Below, in pieces: positions 41,607-50,226 of a stretch of DNA of 64,000 nt. Origin of the DNA: JAKACA01 sp050744865 (lineage in GTDB: Bacteria; Actinomycetota; Acidimicrobiia; Acidimicrobiales; Bog-793); the NCBI GenBank assembly GCA_050744865.1, contig JBOGHW010000059.1, forward strand, positions 1 to 64,000, read 5' to 3'. Within the stretch, counting starts at the first letter, position 1. Every line of letters begins with the position of its first letter. The notes beneath the pieces were generated by a model. That model was not told the DNA's origin and did no database searches. It saw nothing but the letters and a program-made list of their open reading frames with translations. The translations under genes and the position numbers were made by a program.

Positions 41607-44600
41607 TCACCCCGTGCGAGAAGTATCCGAACGCAGGCGCTCGGTGACGACCTTCGACGCTCCCCCCGGCTGAAGGGACACGCCGTAGAGGATGTCGGCG
41701 GCCTCCATGGTTCGCTTCTGGTGGGAAACGATCAGGAGTTGCGCCTCGCCGCGGAACTCGTCGACCAGGTCGAGGAAGCGATGAAGGTTGATGTCGTCGA
41801 GCGCGGCCTCGACTTCGTCCATCAGGTAGAAGGGCGACGGCCGGCTGCGGAAGACGGCGAACAGGAAGGCGAGGGCCACGAGGGAGCGCTCGCCGCCCGA
41901 CAGCAGCGACAGGCGGCGGGCGTTGCGGCCCACGGGCCGAACCTCGATCTCGATCCCGGTGTTCAGCAAGTCGGTCGGGTCGACCAGCGTGAGGCGGCCG
42001 CTGCCGCCAGGGAAGAGCGTGGCGAAGAGTGCCTCGAAGTGCCTGCTGACGTCCTCGAAGGCGGCGGCGAAGACAGCTACGATCTCGTCGTCGACGGCCT
42101 TGACGACCCGTGCCAGATCCCGCCGCGTCGACTTGACGTCCTCGATCTGGCCACTCAAGAAACGATCCCGCTCTTGTATCCCGGCCAACTCCTCCAGCGC
42201 GAGCGGGTTGACGGGACCGAGCAAGCGGATCTCGCGCTCAAGATCGCGAACGCGTGCCGTGGCCGTCGTGCCGTCGAGGAGAGGGGGGCAGGCGGCCTGC
42301 GTAGCCACCTCTGGCTCGACTTCCAGGTCGTGGCGGATGGCCTCCACGGTGGCTTCGAGCCGGACTCTGAGCTCGGCCATCTCCAGCTCGGTCTGCTGTG
42401 CCCGCCCGCGTGTGGCGTCGAGCGACGAAGCAGCCTCCGACCTCAGGGCACGCGACTCGCCGAGGCGGGCGGTGATCGCGGCAACAGCTGCCGAGTGCGC
42501 CTGCCGGCGCTGCTGCAACAAGGCGAGCACACCTTCGAGCTCGCCCAGGACTCCGGCGCCGGCGGCGGCCAGGCGCTCCAGGGCACGGCCGGCTGCTTCG
42601 TATCCCTCCCGCCGGTCGGCGGCGCTCGCCCTGGCCGCTTCGTAGCCAGCCAGACGGGCGTCGATGTCGTCGCGCCTGCGGGCGAGGGCGTTGCGGCGCT
42701 CCAGAAGGGCCGACGTCCGCACCTCCAGGTCGGACTGGCTGCTGGCGAGCGCCCTGGCCTCGGTATCAAGACACTGACGGGCGGCCGCCGCCTCGTCGGC
42801 CAACTCGGCAACGTGTCGCTCGAATGCCTCGGCTGCGGCCAGCACCTCGTCTGAGTGCTCGAGCTCGCTGGCGAGAGCCGCGACGCGCCGCTCCCGTTCC
42901 GAGCGGGTGTCGGCGAATACCCGCACCTGCTCGTTGAGGGAGCCCAGGCGTTCCGCCGCCTGCTCGCCTTGGGCGCGATTCTGACGCTCCTCGGCGGAGG
43001 CGGCCTCGAAGGTGCGTGCCCGCTCACGAGCCACAGTACGGGTAGCGGTGTGCGAGGCCCGGGCCGCCGAGGCGGCTGTCCCGGCATACCCTGCTTGCTC
43101 CTCGGCAAGCACGAGCTCGATCCGGACCGCCCCGAGCGCGCCAAGGGTGGCACCGCGCCCACCGGCTCCGAGGCGCCATCCTCTCGCAGAGAGCCGATCG
43201 CCGCCCAAGGTGACCACCACCGCGCCCTCGGGCAGGGCCGCCAGGAGATCGAGAGCCGCCCCCAAGTCCCCGCGGCACAGGACGACGCCGTCCAGCAAGC
43301 GGTCGATCAGCGGTGCGACGGCCTGGCGGCTGGCTCGGACTGAGCGAGCCAACAGGTCTGGACGCTCTCCGAGGAATGGTGCCGGGCCGGGGCTGCCCGC
43401 TCTCGGGCCGCTTCGGCCGGCCTGCACGACGCCACCGCTCAGCCCGGACTCCCGCAGGTGCTCTATCGCCGATCGCGCCTCGGTGGCGCCGTCGACGACC
43501 ACGGACCCAAGCGCTTCGGCGACGCCCGCCTCGAAGGCGAGCTCGCAGCCTTGGTCGATGTCGACGAGGTCGAGGAGCGTCCCGAGTACGCCCGGGTGGC
43601 CGCTCAGGTGCTCGACACCGGCGCGGGCGTGCGCTTCGTCGAGCGCCAGCTGCAGCGCCGCGGCACGTGCCGCCAGCCCTTGGGCATGTTCGACGGCCTC
43701 CCGGGCGGCCGCCTCGCTAGCCATGACTGCAGCCGCCGCCTCCCGTTCGGCGTCCTCGGCGGCCCCAAGCTCGCGACGCGCCAGCGAGCAAGCCGTAACG
43801 AGCCGCTCAGCTGCTGCCGCGCCGCTGGCCGAGGCGGCTGCCAGCTCGTCGATCTGCCGGGCGAGCGAGGCCTCCCGTTCGGCGTCGCGGGCAAGAGCCT
43901 CGCGTTCGGACGCCAGCTTGGCCTGCACACCGTCGCGAACACGTCGCAGGCGGCTCGCCTCGCCGGCAGCCGGTGCCGGCTGGCTTGCCAGCCACTGTCG
44001 CTCCTTGGCAGCCAGCTCGGAGCCACGGCGCGCCATCTCCTCCCGCTCGGGCTGCAGAGCTTCGAGAGCGTCGCCCGCCCCGGCCAGCTCACCGGAGATG
44101 CGGGCGAACTCGGCCTCGAGCGAGGCCACGACGTCGGCCTCGGTGCTGGCCGTGAGAGCCATCTCGACGCGGCGGCGGCGCTCGGCGATGACGTTGGCGA
44201 TGCCGCGACCCTTCTCGCGCAGCCGCTCGGCTTCGCCCAGAGGCGTCGCGACGTCGTTGGCCCGCTCGGCAGCAAGGGCACCCTCGCAGGCCGCCAACAC
44301 CTCGTCCAGGCGGGCGACTTCGGCAAGCAGGCCGGCTGCCTCTGCCTCCAGGGCGGAGCGTCTTGCGGCTGCCTGCTCGTGCCGGAGCCTGAGCGACTTC
44401 AGCTCACTACCGGCCACGAACAACTGCAGCGCCCGCAGCTCGGCCGCGAGCGAGTCGTGTTTGTAGGCGGCCTCCGCCTGCCGCTCGAGGGGGCGTAGCT
44501 GGCGCTTCAATTCGCGGTGGAGGTCCTGCAGCCGCTGGAGATTCGCTTCGGCGGCTTCTATGCGTCGCTCTGCCCGCTCGCGGCGCCGGCGGAACTTCAA

Positions 44601-45104
44601 GACGCCGGCCGCCTCCTCGACGACTGCTCTCCGGTCCTCCGGCCGGGCCTGGAGCACTTGGTCGAGCTGGCCCTGGCCTACGATCACGTGCTGCTGCCTG
44701 CCAACCCCGGCGTCCGAGAGCAGCTCTTGGATGTCGAGCAGCCGGCAAGGCGCACCGTTCATGGCGTACTCGCTCTCGCCCGAGCGGAAAAGCGTCCGCG
44801 TGATCGTCACCTCGGCCAGATCGATGGACAACAACTTGCCCGCGGAGTTGTCGATGGTGAGGGAGACTTCGGCGCGGCCGAGGGCTGCTCGTTTCTGCGT
44901 GCCGGCGAAGATGACGTCGTCCATCTTTGCCGACCGGACCACTCGTGGCCCCTGCGCGCCGAGCACCCACGCCACGGCGTCGACGACGTTGGACTTGCCC
45001 GAGCCGTTGGGTCCGACGATAACCGTCACGCCCGGCTCGAACTCCAGGGTGGTGGGATCGGCGAACGACTTGAACCCGCGGAGCGAAAGCGACTTTAGGT
45101 ACAC
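41607..45104 (-). CDS. smc: Chromosome segregation protein SMC
   Basis: A 1165-residue SMC ATPase of standard length. Walker A is GPNGSGKS at residues 31-38; the ABC signature is LSGGERSLVALAF and Walker B is PFYLMDEVEAALDD near the C-terminus. Two long Ala/Glu/Arg-rich coiled coils surround a hinge of about 150 residues around position 520-650 (GTLLDLVDIDQGCELA). It compacts and segregates DNA, usually with ScpA/ScpB, which are not in the window. It is followed 53 bases later by ftsY. Confidence 0.97.
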   Translation of the reverse strand: MYLKSLSLRGFKSFADPTTLEFEPGVTVIVGPNGSGKSNVVDAVAWVLGAQGPRVVRSAKMDDVIFAGTQKRAALGRAEVSLTIDNSAGKLLSIDLAEVTITRTLFRSGESEYAMNGAPCRLLDIQELLSDAGVGRQQHVIVGQGQLDQVLQARPEDRRAVVEEAAGVLKFRRRRERAERRIEAAEANLQRLQDLHRELKRQLRPLERQAEAAYKHDSLAAELRALQLFVAGSELKSLRLRHEQAAARRSALEAEAAGLLAEVARLDEVLAACEGALAAERANDVATPLGEAERLREKGRGIANVIAERRRRVEMALTASTEADVVASLEAEFARISGELAGAGDALEALQPEREEMARRGSELAAKERQWLASQPAPAAGEASRLRRVRDGVQAKLASEREALARDAEREASLARQIDELAAASASGAAAAERLVTACSLARRELGAAEDAEREAAAAVMASEAAAREAVEHAQGLAARAAALQLALDEAHARAGVEHLSGHPGVLGTLLDLVDIDQGCELAFEAGVAEALGSVVVDGATEARSAIEHLRESGLSGGVVQAGRSGPRAGSPGPAPFLGERPDLLARSVRASRQAVAPLIDRLLDGVVLCRGDLGAALDLLAALPEGAVVVTLGGDRLSARGWRLGAGGRGATLGALGAVRIELVLAEEQAGYAGTAASAARASHTATRTVARERARTFEAASAEERQNRAQGEQAAERLGSLNEQVRVFADTRSERERRVAALASELEHSDEVLAAAEAFERHVAELADEAAAARQCLDTEARALASSQSDLEVRTSALLERRNALARRRDDIDARLAGYEAARASAADRREGYEAAGRALERLAAAGAGVLGELEGVLALLQQRRQAHSAAVAAITARLGESRALRSEAASSLDATRGRAQQTELEMAELRVRLEATVEAIRHDLEVEPEVATQAACPPLLDGTTATARVRDLEREIRLLGPVNPLALEELAGIQERDRFLSGQIEDVKSTRRDLARVVKAVDDEIVAVFAAAFEDVSRHFEALFATLFPGGSGRLTLVDPTDLLNTGIEIEVRPVGRNARRLSLLSGGERSLVALAFLFAVFRSRPSPFYLMDEVEAALDDINLHRFLDLVDEFRGEAQLLIVSHQKRTMEAADILYGVSLQPGGASKVVTERLRSDTSRTG

Positions 45105-45164
45105 GGCAAGGCTGACGATACCCGCCTCACGGGCACTGCTCGGGGACCGCCGGACGAGCCCAGC

Positions 45165-46001
45165 TCAGAGCTGGCAGCTCTCGCAGCAATAGGCGACACG
45201 AGCCCCGAAAGCGATCTTCGAGACGCTCGCGCGGCAGCGCCGGCACGGCAGCCCGGCACGGTCGTAGACCTTGTGGCGGCTCTGGAAGCTCCCTAGCTCG
45301 CCCATCAGGTCCCGGTACTGCTCGTCGCGCAGCGAAGACCCGCGCAGCTCGATTGCTCGGGCAAGGATCGCCTTGGCCGCCCGGGCGAGGCGCCCGATCT
45401 CCTGCCGGCTGAGCGTGTCCGTCCGCCGGTCCGGCCTCACCCTGGCCGCAAAGCAGATCTCGTCGGCGTAGATGCTGCCGATGCCCGCCACCACCGTCTG
45501 GTCGGTCAGTGCGGCCTTGAGCGCCACCTTGTGCCTCCCCAGCCTGGCCGCCAGCGTGGCGGCTGTGAGGCCGTCCACGATCGGGTCAGGCCCGAGGCGG
45601 GCAAAGTCCGAAGGCAGGCCCTCCGCGTCGACGGCGTCGGTCACGTACCACTCGCCGAATGTCCGAGGATCGACGAAACGCAACTCGCTCCCGTCATCCA
45701 GCCCCACCACCACATGAGTATGAGCAGCACGCGGGGAGGTGGGGTCGTCGACCCACAGCAGCTGACCTGTCATGCGGAGATGGATGACCAGGCACGTCCC
45801 GCCGTCGAGCAGCACCGCCAGGAACTTGCCCTTGCGCCTGACGGCTTCCACCTGCCGGCCCAGGAGGGCAGGCGAGAGCTCGGCTGAGGGGTGGCGGCGC
45901 ACCGTCCTCCGCCCGGTCACCGCCACGCTGGTAAAGCGTCGGTGGAGGGCGCGGCGCTCGAGGCCGCGGCGGACTGTCTCTACTTCAGGTAGTTCGGGCA
46001 C
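45165..46001 (-). CDS. fpg: Formamidopyrimidine-DNA glycosylase
   Basis: A 278-residue bifunctional glycosylase/AP lyase that removes 8-oxoguanine. The start GTG 46001 gives (M)PELPEVETVRRG, where Pro2 is the catalytic nucleophile and Glu3 a catalytic acid. A helix-two-turn-helix lies at VVAGIGSIYADEICF and the zinc finger uses CRRC and the C-terminal CESC. The protein ends in CQL, slightly shorter than most. It overlaps rnc by 17 bases. Confidence 0.96.
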   Translation of the reverse strand: MPELPEVETVRRGLERRALHRRFTSVAVTGRRTVRRHPSAELSPALLGRQVEAVRRKGKFLAVLLDGGTCLVIHLRMTGQLLWVDDPTSPRAAHTHVVVGLDDGSELRFVDPRTFGEWYVTDAVDAEGLPSDFARLGPDPIVDGLTAATLAARLGRHKVALKAALTDQTVVAGIGSIYADEICFAARVRPDRRTDTLSRQEIGRLARAAKAILARAIELRGSSLRDEQYRDLMGELGSFQSRHKVYDRAGLPCRRCRASVSKIAFGARVAYCCESCQL

Positions 46002-46695
46002 TCGGCGCCTGCGCGAGGGACTGCAGGGCCTCCTCGGCAGCATGCCGTTCGGCGTCCTTCTTGGTATTCCCCGTCCCCGAACCCACGTTCTCGCCGTTGA
46101 CGACGACAGACGCCAGGAACCTCTTGGCGTGGTCTGGCCCGCTCTCGCTCATGAGGTAGCTCGGCGACCCGAAGCCTCGCTGCGCCACCAGCTCCTGCAG
46201 GCGGTTCTTCGGGTCTCCGTATCTGGCCTCGCCGGCGATGGCGGTCACATGGTCCTCCAGGAGGCCGAGCACCCAGTCCCGCGCGCCTTGGCTGCCCGCC
46301 GAGAGGTAGACGGCGCCGATCACGGCTTCGAGGCAGTCCGCCAGGATCGACGCCTTGTGGCGTCCACCAGACACTTCCTCACCCTTGCCCAACAGGATCG
46401 CCGAGCCGAGCCCGAGCGTGTCTGCCAACGGGGCCAGAGCTACGGTGCTGACGGCCGCAGCCTTCACCCGGGCTAGGTCCCCCTCGGACAGGTCCGGGTA
46501 AGCGGAGAACAGGTAGTCCGTGATGACGAGCCCGAGGACGGCGTCGCCCAGCAGCTCCAGGCGTTCGTTCGACGGCTGGCCAGGATTCTCGGCGCAGTAA
46601 GACCGGTGAGCCAAGGCGTGCCGGAGCAGCTCGGCGGAGATGTGGTAGCCAGCCAGGCGCTCGGCCAGGTCGGCGGCCGGCACCTCGCGATCCAC
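45985..46695 (-). CDS. rnc: Ribonuclease III
   Basis: A 236-residue double-strand-specific endoribonuclease that processes rRNA and mRNAs. The catalytic motif is ERLELLGDA (residues 44-52) in the RNase III domain, followed by a C-terminal double-stranded RNA-binding domain with NRLQELVAQRGFGSPSY and TKKDAERHAAEEAL. It starts at ATG 46695, four bases after the acpP stop, and overlaps fpg. Confidence 0.97.
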   Translation of the reverse strand: MDREVPAADLAERLAGYHISAELLRHALAHRSYCAENPGQPSNERLELLGDAVLGLVITDYLFSAYPDLSEGDLARVKAAAVSTVALAPLADTLGLGSAILLGKGEEVSGGRHKASILADCLEAVIGAVYLSAGSQGARDWVLGLLEDHVTAIAGEARYGDPKNRLQELVAQRGFGSPSYLMSESGPDHAKRFLASVVVNGENVGSGTGNTKKDAERHAAEEALQSLAQAPSARTT

Positions 46696-46699
46696 CGGG

Positions 46700-46975
46700 T
46701 CAGCTTCCGATCTTGGCCGTGACGTAGTCGACAGCGTCGCGAACCGTGCGGAGGTCCTCGAGATCTTCGTCGTCGATCCGGAAGCCGCTCACGCGGTCGG
46801 CCAGCTCCTCCTCCAGCGCCTCGACGAGCTCGATGAGAGCCAGGGAGTCAGCCTCGAGGTCGTCGGCGAAGGACGAAGACTCCTCGATGCCTGACGCGTC
46901 AATCTCGAGGATCTCGGCCAGCTGGTTGCGAACAATCTCCAGCACTTCGCTTCGGGAGACTGGTGTCTCGGCCAC
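46700..46975 (-). CDS. acpP: Acyl carrier protein
   Basis: A 91-residue acidic helical protein. The phosphopantetheine attachment site is Ser44 in ADSLALIELVEALEEE. It carries growing acyl chains in fatty-acid synthesis. GTG 46975 is seven bases after AAGGAG. It is directly upstream of rnc; no fabD, fabH or fabF is adjacent, and plsX lies beyond the divergent PheRS-like gene. Confidence 0.94.
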   Translation of the reverse strand: MAETPVSRSEVLEIVRNQLAEILEIDASGIEESSSFADDLEADSLALIELVEALEEELADRVSGFRIDDEDLEDLRTVRDAVDYVTAKIGS

Positions 46976-47024
46976 GTCGGGCTCCTTCGTCTTGTCGTAT
47001 CGGCCAGGCGGGCAGCTGTGCCCG

Positions 47025-47059
47025 ATCGAGCGCCCGGTACATCGAGCGCCAAGTACAAT
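47025..47059 (+). promoter_or_regulatory. 16-bp tandem repeat with strong -10 element
   Basis: ATCGAGCGCC occurs at 47025-47034 and 47041-47050, each followed after two bases by GTAC, making a 16-bp tandem repeat. TACAAT follows immediately at 47054-47059. The repeats occupy the -35 to -10 interval, so they may be activator or repressor sites for the plus-strand transcript and for divergent acpP. Confidence 0.5.
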
Positions 47060-47066
47060 AGGCGGC

Positions 47067-47159
47067 ATGTCGCGTCGCACACATCCCGTGGCGCGATTTC
47101 CGCGCCCCCTGGCCCTATTCGGGCCTGCCAGGGTGCGCGCCACTTGCTTCGTCGGCTGA
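47067..47159 (+). CDS. Possible 30-residue leaderless peptide
   Basis: A 30-codon ORF from ATG 47067 to TGA 47159, starting MSRRTHPVARF and ending TCFVG. The ATG is seven bases after TACAAT, the distance expected for a leaderless transcript. It contains three Phe and six Arg. It could be a leader peptide for the PheRS-like gene 95 bases downstream, or simply the first ATG of an untranslated leader. No homologue is recognised. Confidence 0.3.
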   Translation: MSRRTHPVARFPRPLALFGPARVRATCFVG

Positions 47160-47254
47160 CGGGCGCCCCATGAGGGCAGGGCCGGGGGCTGGGGGGTTGA
47201 GACCTCACCACCTCGACCATGGCGAACACGCCACCTTGACCCGAAGGAGCCACG

Positions 47255-48427
47255 ATGCAACGCACTTTGACTGCGCTCGAGCTCGAGCGCGACCTGGCAA
47301 TCCGCGACCTCACCGATCCTGCCGCCGGTCCTCACGGCCTCCAGCTGCTCGTCGACCGTCTGGCCGCTGCCCTGGCCGGCACATGGGGCAGCTCGATCCT
47401 CGTCTGTCGAGGGGACAGGGAGGTGACGGTGAAGGCGAATTACGACGAGCTGGGTTTCTCAGGCGACGTCGTCACGCGCGACGCCCGCTACACCAGATAC
47501 GTCACACCAGCCACGATGCTGAGGAGCCACACGACGGCGATCGTCCCTGGAGCCCTCCGCCGGCTGGCCGACCTGGGGGATGGCGCCCCGCTCGACGTCC
47601 TGCTCATCTGCCCCGGGATTTGCTACCGGCGCGACGCCATCGGCCGCTGGCATACCGGTACACCTCATCAGCTCGACGTCTGGCGCCTGGTGCGGCGGCC
47701 CGGCGGACCCGCCATGCAGGCCACGGACCTCACCGAGCTCGTCGGGGCCCTCTGCCGCGTGCTCGTTCCCGGGCAGCCTTGGCGCCTCGAGCCGCGGGTA
47801 CACCCCTACACCGAGCAAGGCCAACAGGTGGACGTCGAGTGGGACGGCGCTTGGATAGAAGTCGCCGAGTGCGGGCTCGCCCGTCCCGCCGTGCTGCGGC
47901 GCGCCGGCCTGGCGGCTGGCTGGTCGGGGCTGGCGCTCGGGATGGGCCTCGACAGGCTCTACATGCTCACCAAAGGCATCCCCGACATCCGCCTCCTACG
48001 CTCGAACGACCCGAGAGTGGCCCGCCAGATGGCGGATCTGGCGCCCTACAGGTCGATCTCGGCCATGCCGGCGATCTCGCGGGATCTGTCGGTGGCAGTG
48101 GACGAATCCGACCTGACCGAGGATCTGGGCGACCGCGTCCGCGACGCCCTTGGTCTCGACGCCGACTATGTCGAAGAGGTCAGCATCATGTCCTCGACGC
48201 AGTACGACGACCTGCCGCCGGCTGCCAGGGAGCGCCTGGGCATCGGTTCAGGCCAAGTCAACGTCCTGGTGCGGGTGGTGCTGCGGGCGCTCGACCGCAC
48301 GCTCGACGACGCCGAGGCCAACGAGCTGCGAGACCGTATCTATGCCGCCGTGCACCAAGGCTCTGTGCATACCTGGGCCGGCACCGGGGACGTGGGTAGC
48401 ACTGGTGCGACCGATGGCGTCGGGTAG
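47255..48427 (+). CDS. Single-chain PheRS-like class II ligase with FDX-ACB domain
   Basis: A 390-residue protein with the architecture of mitochondrial PheRS: a class II aminoacyl-tRNA synthetase core then a ferredoxin-fold anticodon-binding domain (about 264-365). Motif 2 is MLRSHTTA at 88-95 and motif 3 GLALGMGLDRL at 225-235. RRDAIGRWHTGTPHQL (125-140) aligns with the canonical segment that ends HQxEG, but continues DVW. The FTEPS amino-acid-pocket motif is replaced by YTEQG (185-189). Substrate specificity may therefore differ. ATP-dependent activation of an amino acid or analogue is expected. Start ATG 47255 is six bases after AAGGAG. The gene interrupts the acpP-plsX neighbourhood on the opposite strand. 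Confidence 0.82.
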   Translation: MQRTLTALELERDLAIRDLTDPAAGPHGLQLLVDRLAAALAGTWGSSILVCRGDREVTVKANYDELGFSGDVVTRDARYTRYVTPATMLRSHTTAIVPGALRRLADLGDGAPLDVLLICPGICYRRDAIGRWHTGTPHQLDVWRLVRRPGGPAMQATDLTELVGALCRVLVPGQPWRLEPRVHPYTEQGQQVDVEWDGAWIEVAECGLARPAVLRRAGLAAGWSGLALGMGLDRLYMLTKGIPDIRLLRSNDPRVARQMADLAPYRSISAMPAISRDLSVAVDESDLTEDLGDRVRDALGLDADYVEEVSIMSSTQYDDLPPAARERLGIGSGQVNVLVRVVLRALDRTLDDAEANELRDRIYAAVHQGSVHTWAGTGDVGSTGATDGVG

Positions 48428-48488
48428 TGGCGCCCGCCCGACTCTCCCACCCTGTCGGCTTGCCATCGGGACCTGCCGACACGCTCCC

Positions 48489-49523
48489 TCAGACAGCCCC
48501 GTCGGACGCGACGGCCGCAGCCAGTTTGGCGGACAGATCGCGCCCGGCCATGTCGTGGCCCGCACGCACGGCGTTGAAGATCGCCCGGGACGTCGAGGAG
48601 CCGTGGCTGATGATGCAGACCCCCTTCAGCCCGAGCAGCATCGCGCCGCCTGTGTTCTCGGGGTCGAGCGGTTCGGCTCTCCGCAGCAGCGTCGGCAGCA
48701 GGATCTCCGAAGCGGCCTTGCACTCGGGGCTATCCCCGAAGACCTCGAAGAGGATCGTCATGAAGGACCTGAGAGCCCCTTCGAGCGTCTTCAGGGCGAC
48801 GTTGCCGGTGAAGCCGTCGGTGACGATGACCTGGACGCCGCCTGCCAGCAGATCGCGCCCCTCGGCGTTGCCGACGAACTCGAACGGGTTCGCCTCCGTC
48901 GAGGCGCCGGCGGCCAGAAGGGAGTGAACTTCCTTGGTGAGCGCGTTGCCCTTCGAGGACTCCTCGCCTATCGACAAAGTTGCGACCCGCGGCCGCTCCA
49001 GGCCGTAGCGCTCCCGGTAGAAGGCAGCTCCCATCTGGGCGAATTGCACGAGCCACTCCGGCTGGCAGTCGGAGTTGGCACCAGCGTCCAGCAGGACCGA
49101 TGGCGAGTCTCCGAGGGCAGGCAAGGGCGTGGCGATACAAGGCCGGGCCACGCCGGGCAACCGTCCCATGCGAAGCAGGGCGCTTGCCATCGTGGCGCCG
49201 GTGTTGCCTGCGCTGACCATGGCACAGGCCCGCCCGTCGCGGACCGCCTCGGCGGCTCGGACCAAGGTCGAGTCCTTCTTCGTGCGGACTCCTCTGGCGG
49301 CGTCGTCTTCCATTCCGATCACCTCGGACGCCGGGATCAGCTCAAGGCCCCCGAGGTCGCCGAGAGAACCGTCGTCTGGCCCGACGAGAACCACGGGGAT
49401 GCCGATCTCCTCGGACGCCCGGATGGCGCCGGCGACTATCTCGCCCGGTGCCTTGTCCCCGCCCATGGCGTCGACGGCTACGGGGAGGCCCCCTGGCGCG
49501 GCCTCAGCTGTCGGTGGGGTCAA
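48489..49523 (-). CDS. plsX: Phosphate acyltransferase PlsX
   Basis: A 344-residue enzyme that converts acyl-ACP and phosphate to acyl-phosphate for phosphatidic acid synthesis. PVAVDAMGGDKAPGEIV is the start of the Rossmann-like core; VSAGNTGATMA, IVTDGFTGNVALKTLEG and the C-terminal GLKGVCIISHGSS are typical. No ATG or GTG precedes the first strand, so TTG 49523, overlapping the rpmF stop as TTGA, is the best start. It follows rpmF as in most bacteria. Confidence 0.95.
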   Translation of the reverse strand: MTPPTAEAAPGGLPVAVDAMGGDKAPGEIVAGAIRASEEIGIPVVLVGPDDGSLGDLGGLELIPASEVIGMEDDAARGVRTKKDSTLVRAAEAVRDGRACAMVSAGNTGATMASALLRMGRLPGVARPCIATPLPALGDSPSVLLDAGANSDCQPEWLVQFAQMGAAFYRERYGLERPRVATLSIGEESSKGNALTKEVHSLLAAGASTEANPFEFVGNAEGRDLLAGGVQVIVTDGFTGNVALKTLEGALRSFMTILFEVFGDSPECKAASEILLPTLLRRAEPLDPENTGGAMLLGLKGVCIISHGSSTSRAIFNAVRAGHDMAGRDLSAKLAAAVASDGAV

Positions 49524-49699
49524 TCGACTTCGAGTGCCTGACGGCCGTGGTACCAGCCGCAGGACGGGCACACGACGTGCGGGAGCTTGGCGTTGCGGCA
49601 CTGCGGGCAGATGCTGCGGGCGGGCTCCTTCAGAGTCCACGCCGAGGCGCGCCGGCTACGGCTCTTCGACTTCGAGGTCTTCTTCTTGGGGACGGCCAT
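49520..49699 (-). CDS. rpmF: 50S ribosomal protein L32
   Basis: A 59-residue bL32 protein. MAVPKKKTSKSKSRSRRA is the N-terminus and four cysteines (31, 34, 44, 47) form a zinc ribbon, so it is the zinc-binding C+ form. ATG 49699 follows GAGGAAG. It overlaps plsX and lies 32 bases after the DUF177 gene. Confidence 0.96.
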   Translation of the reverse strand: MAVPKKKTSKSKSRSRRASAWTLKEPARSICPQCRNAKLPHVVCPSCGWYHGRQALEVD

Positions 49700-49731
49700 A
49701 GTCGCTTCCTCTATCCGGTGCTGACTCGTTG

Positions 49732-50226
49732 CTAGGTTGCTACATCTGATCCGTTGTGCTCGAGCCGAACCGCGCACGAGCATGCCTCGTTGTTGCGGTT
49801 CACTCCGCACTCCGGGCAAAGACCCTGGCAGGCCTCTCGGCACAGCGGCGCCAACGGCAGCTCAAGGATACAGGCATCGTGGACTATCGGTTCCAGGTCC
49901 AGCCAGTCCGGTTCGACACCATAGCCGAGCTCAGGGTCGGGATGGTCCAGGCAGACCTCGCGGACGGCCACCACCAGCTCCCCGCTCGCCTCTTCCAGGC
50001 ACCGACGGCACTCGCCTTCGTAACGTGCCTGCGCCGTCCCGTCGACGACGACTCCGCCGACAGTCGACGTCACTTTGCCCTTGAAGGACACGGCGGATTC
50101 GTCGGGGACCCGGGCATAGGTGATCGCCATGCCGGGCAGGGGTGCGTGTATCTCCACTTCCCTGGCCGATCCCGAGTGCCTCCTGAGAGCGCCCACGGGC
50201 ACGAGCCAGGCCCTGGCCGGGCTCAC
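49732..50226 (-). CDS. DUF177 (YceD) family protein
   Basis: A 164-residue protein. SAREVEIHAPLPGM and CRRCLEEASGELVV are the family core; the C-terminal part has a Cys cluster (LCREACQGLCPECG) likely to bind zinc. The YceD family is linked to 23S rRNA precursor processing in plants and bacteria and is encoded beside rpmF. Start GTG 50226 forms GTGA with the stop of the SepIVA-like gene. Confidence 0.92.
   Translation of the reverse strand: MSPARAWLVPVGALRRHSGSAREVEIHAPLPGMAITYARVPDESAVSFKGKVTSTVGGVVVDGTAQARYEGECRRCLEEASGELVVAVREVCLDHPDPELGYGVEPDWLDLEPIVHDACILELPLAPLCREACQGLCPECGVNRNNEACSCAVRLEHNGSDVAT

Noticed and set aside
43012..44466. Ser/Arg/Ala-rich plus-strand ORF inside smc
   Set aside because: Antisense of the coiled coil of smc; low complexity only.
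47160..47254. T-box leader before the PheRS-like gene
   Set aside because: The conserved T-box sequence (GGGTGGNACCGCG type) is not present; only a short stem is seen.
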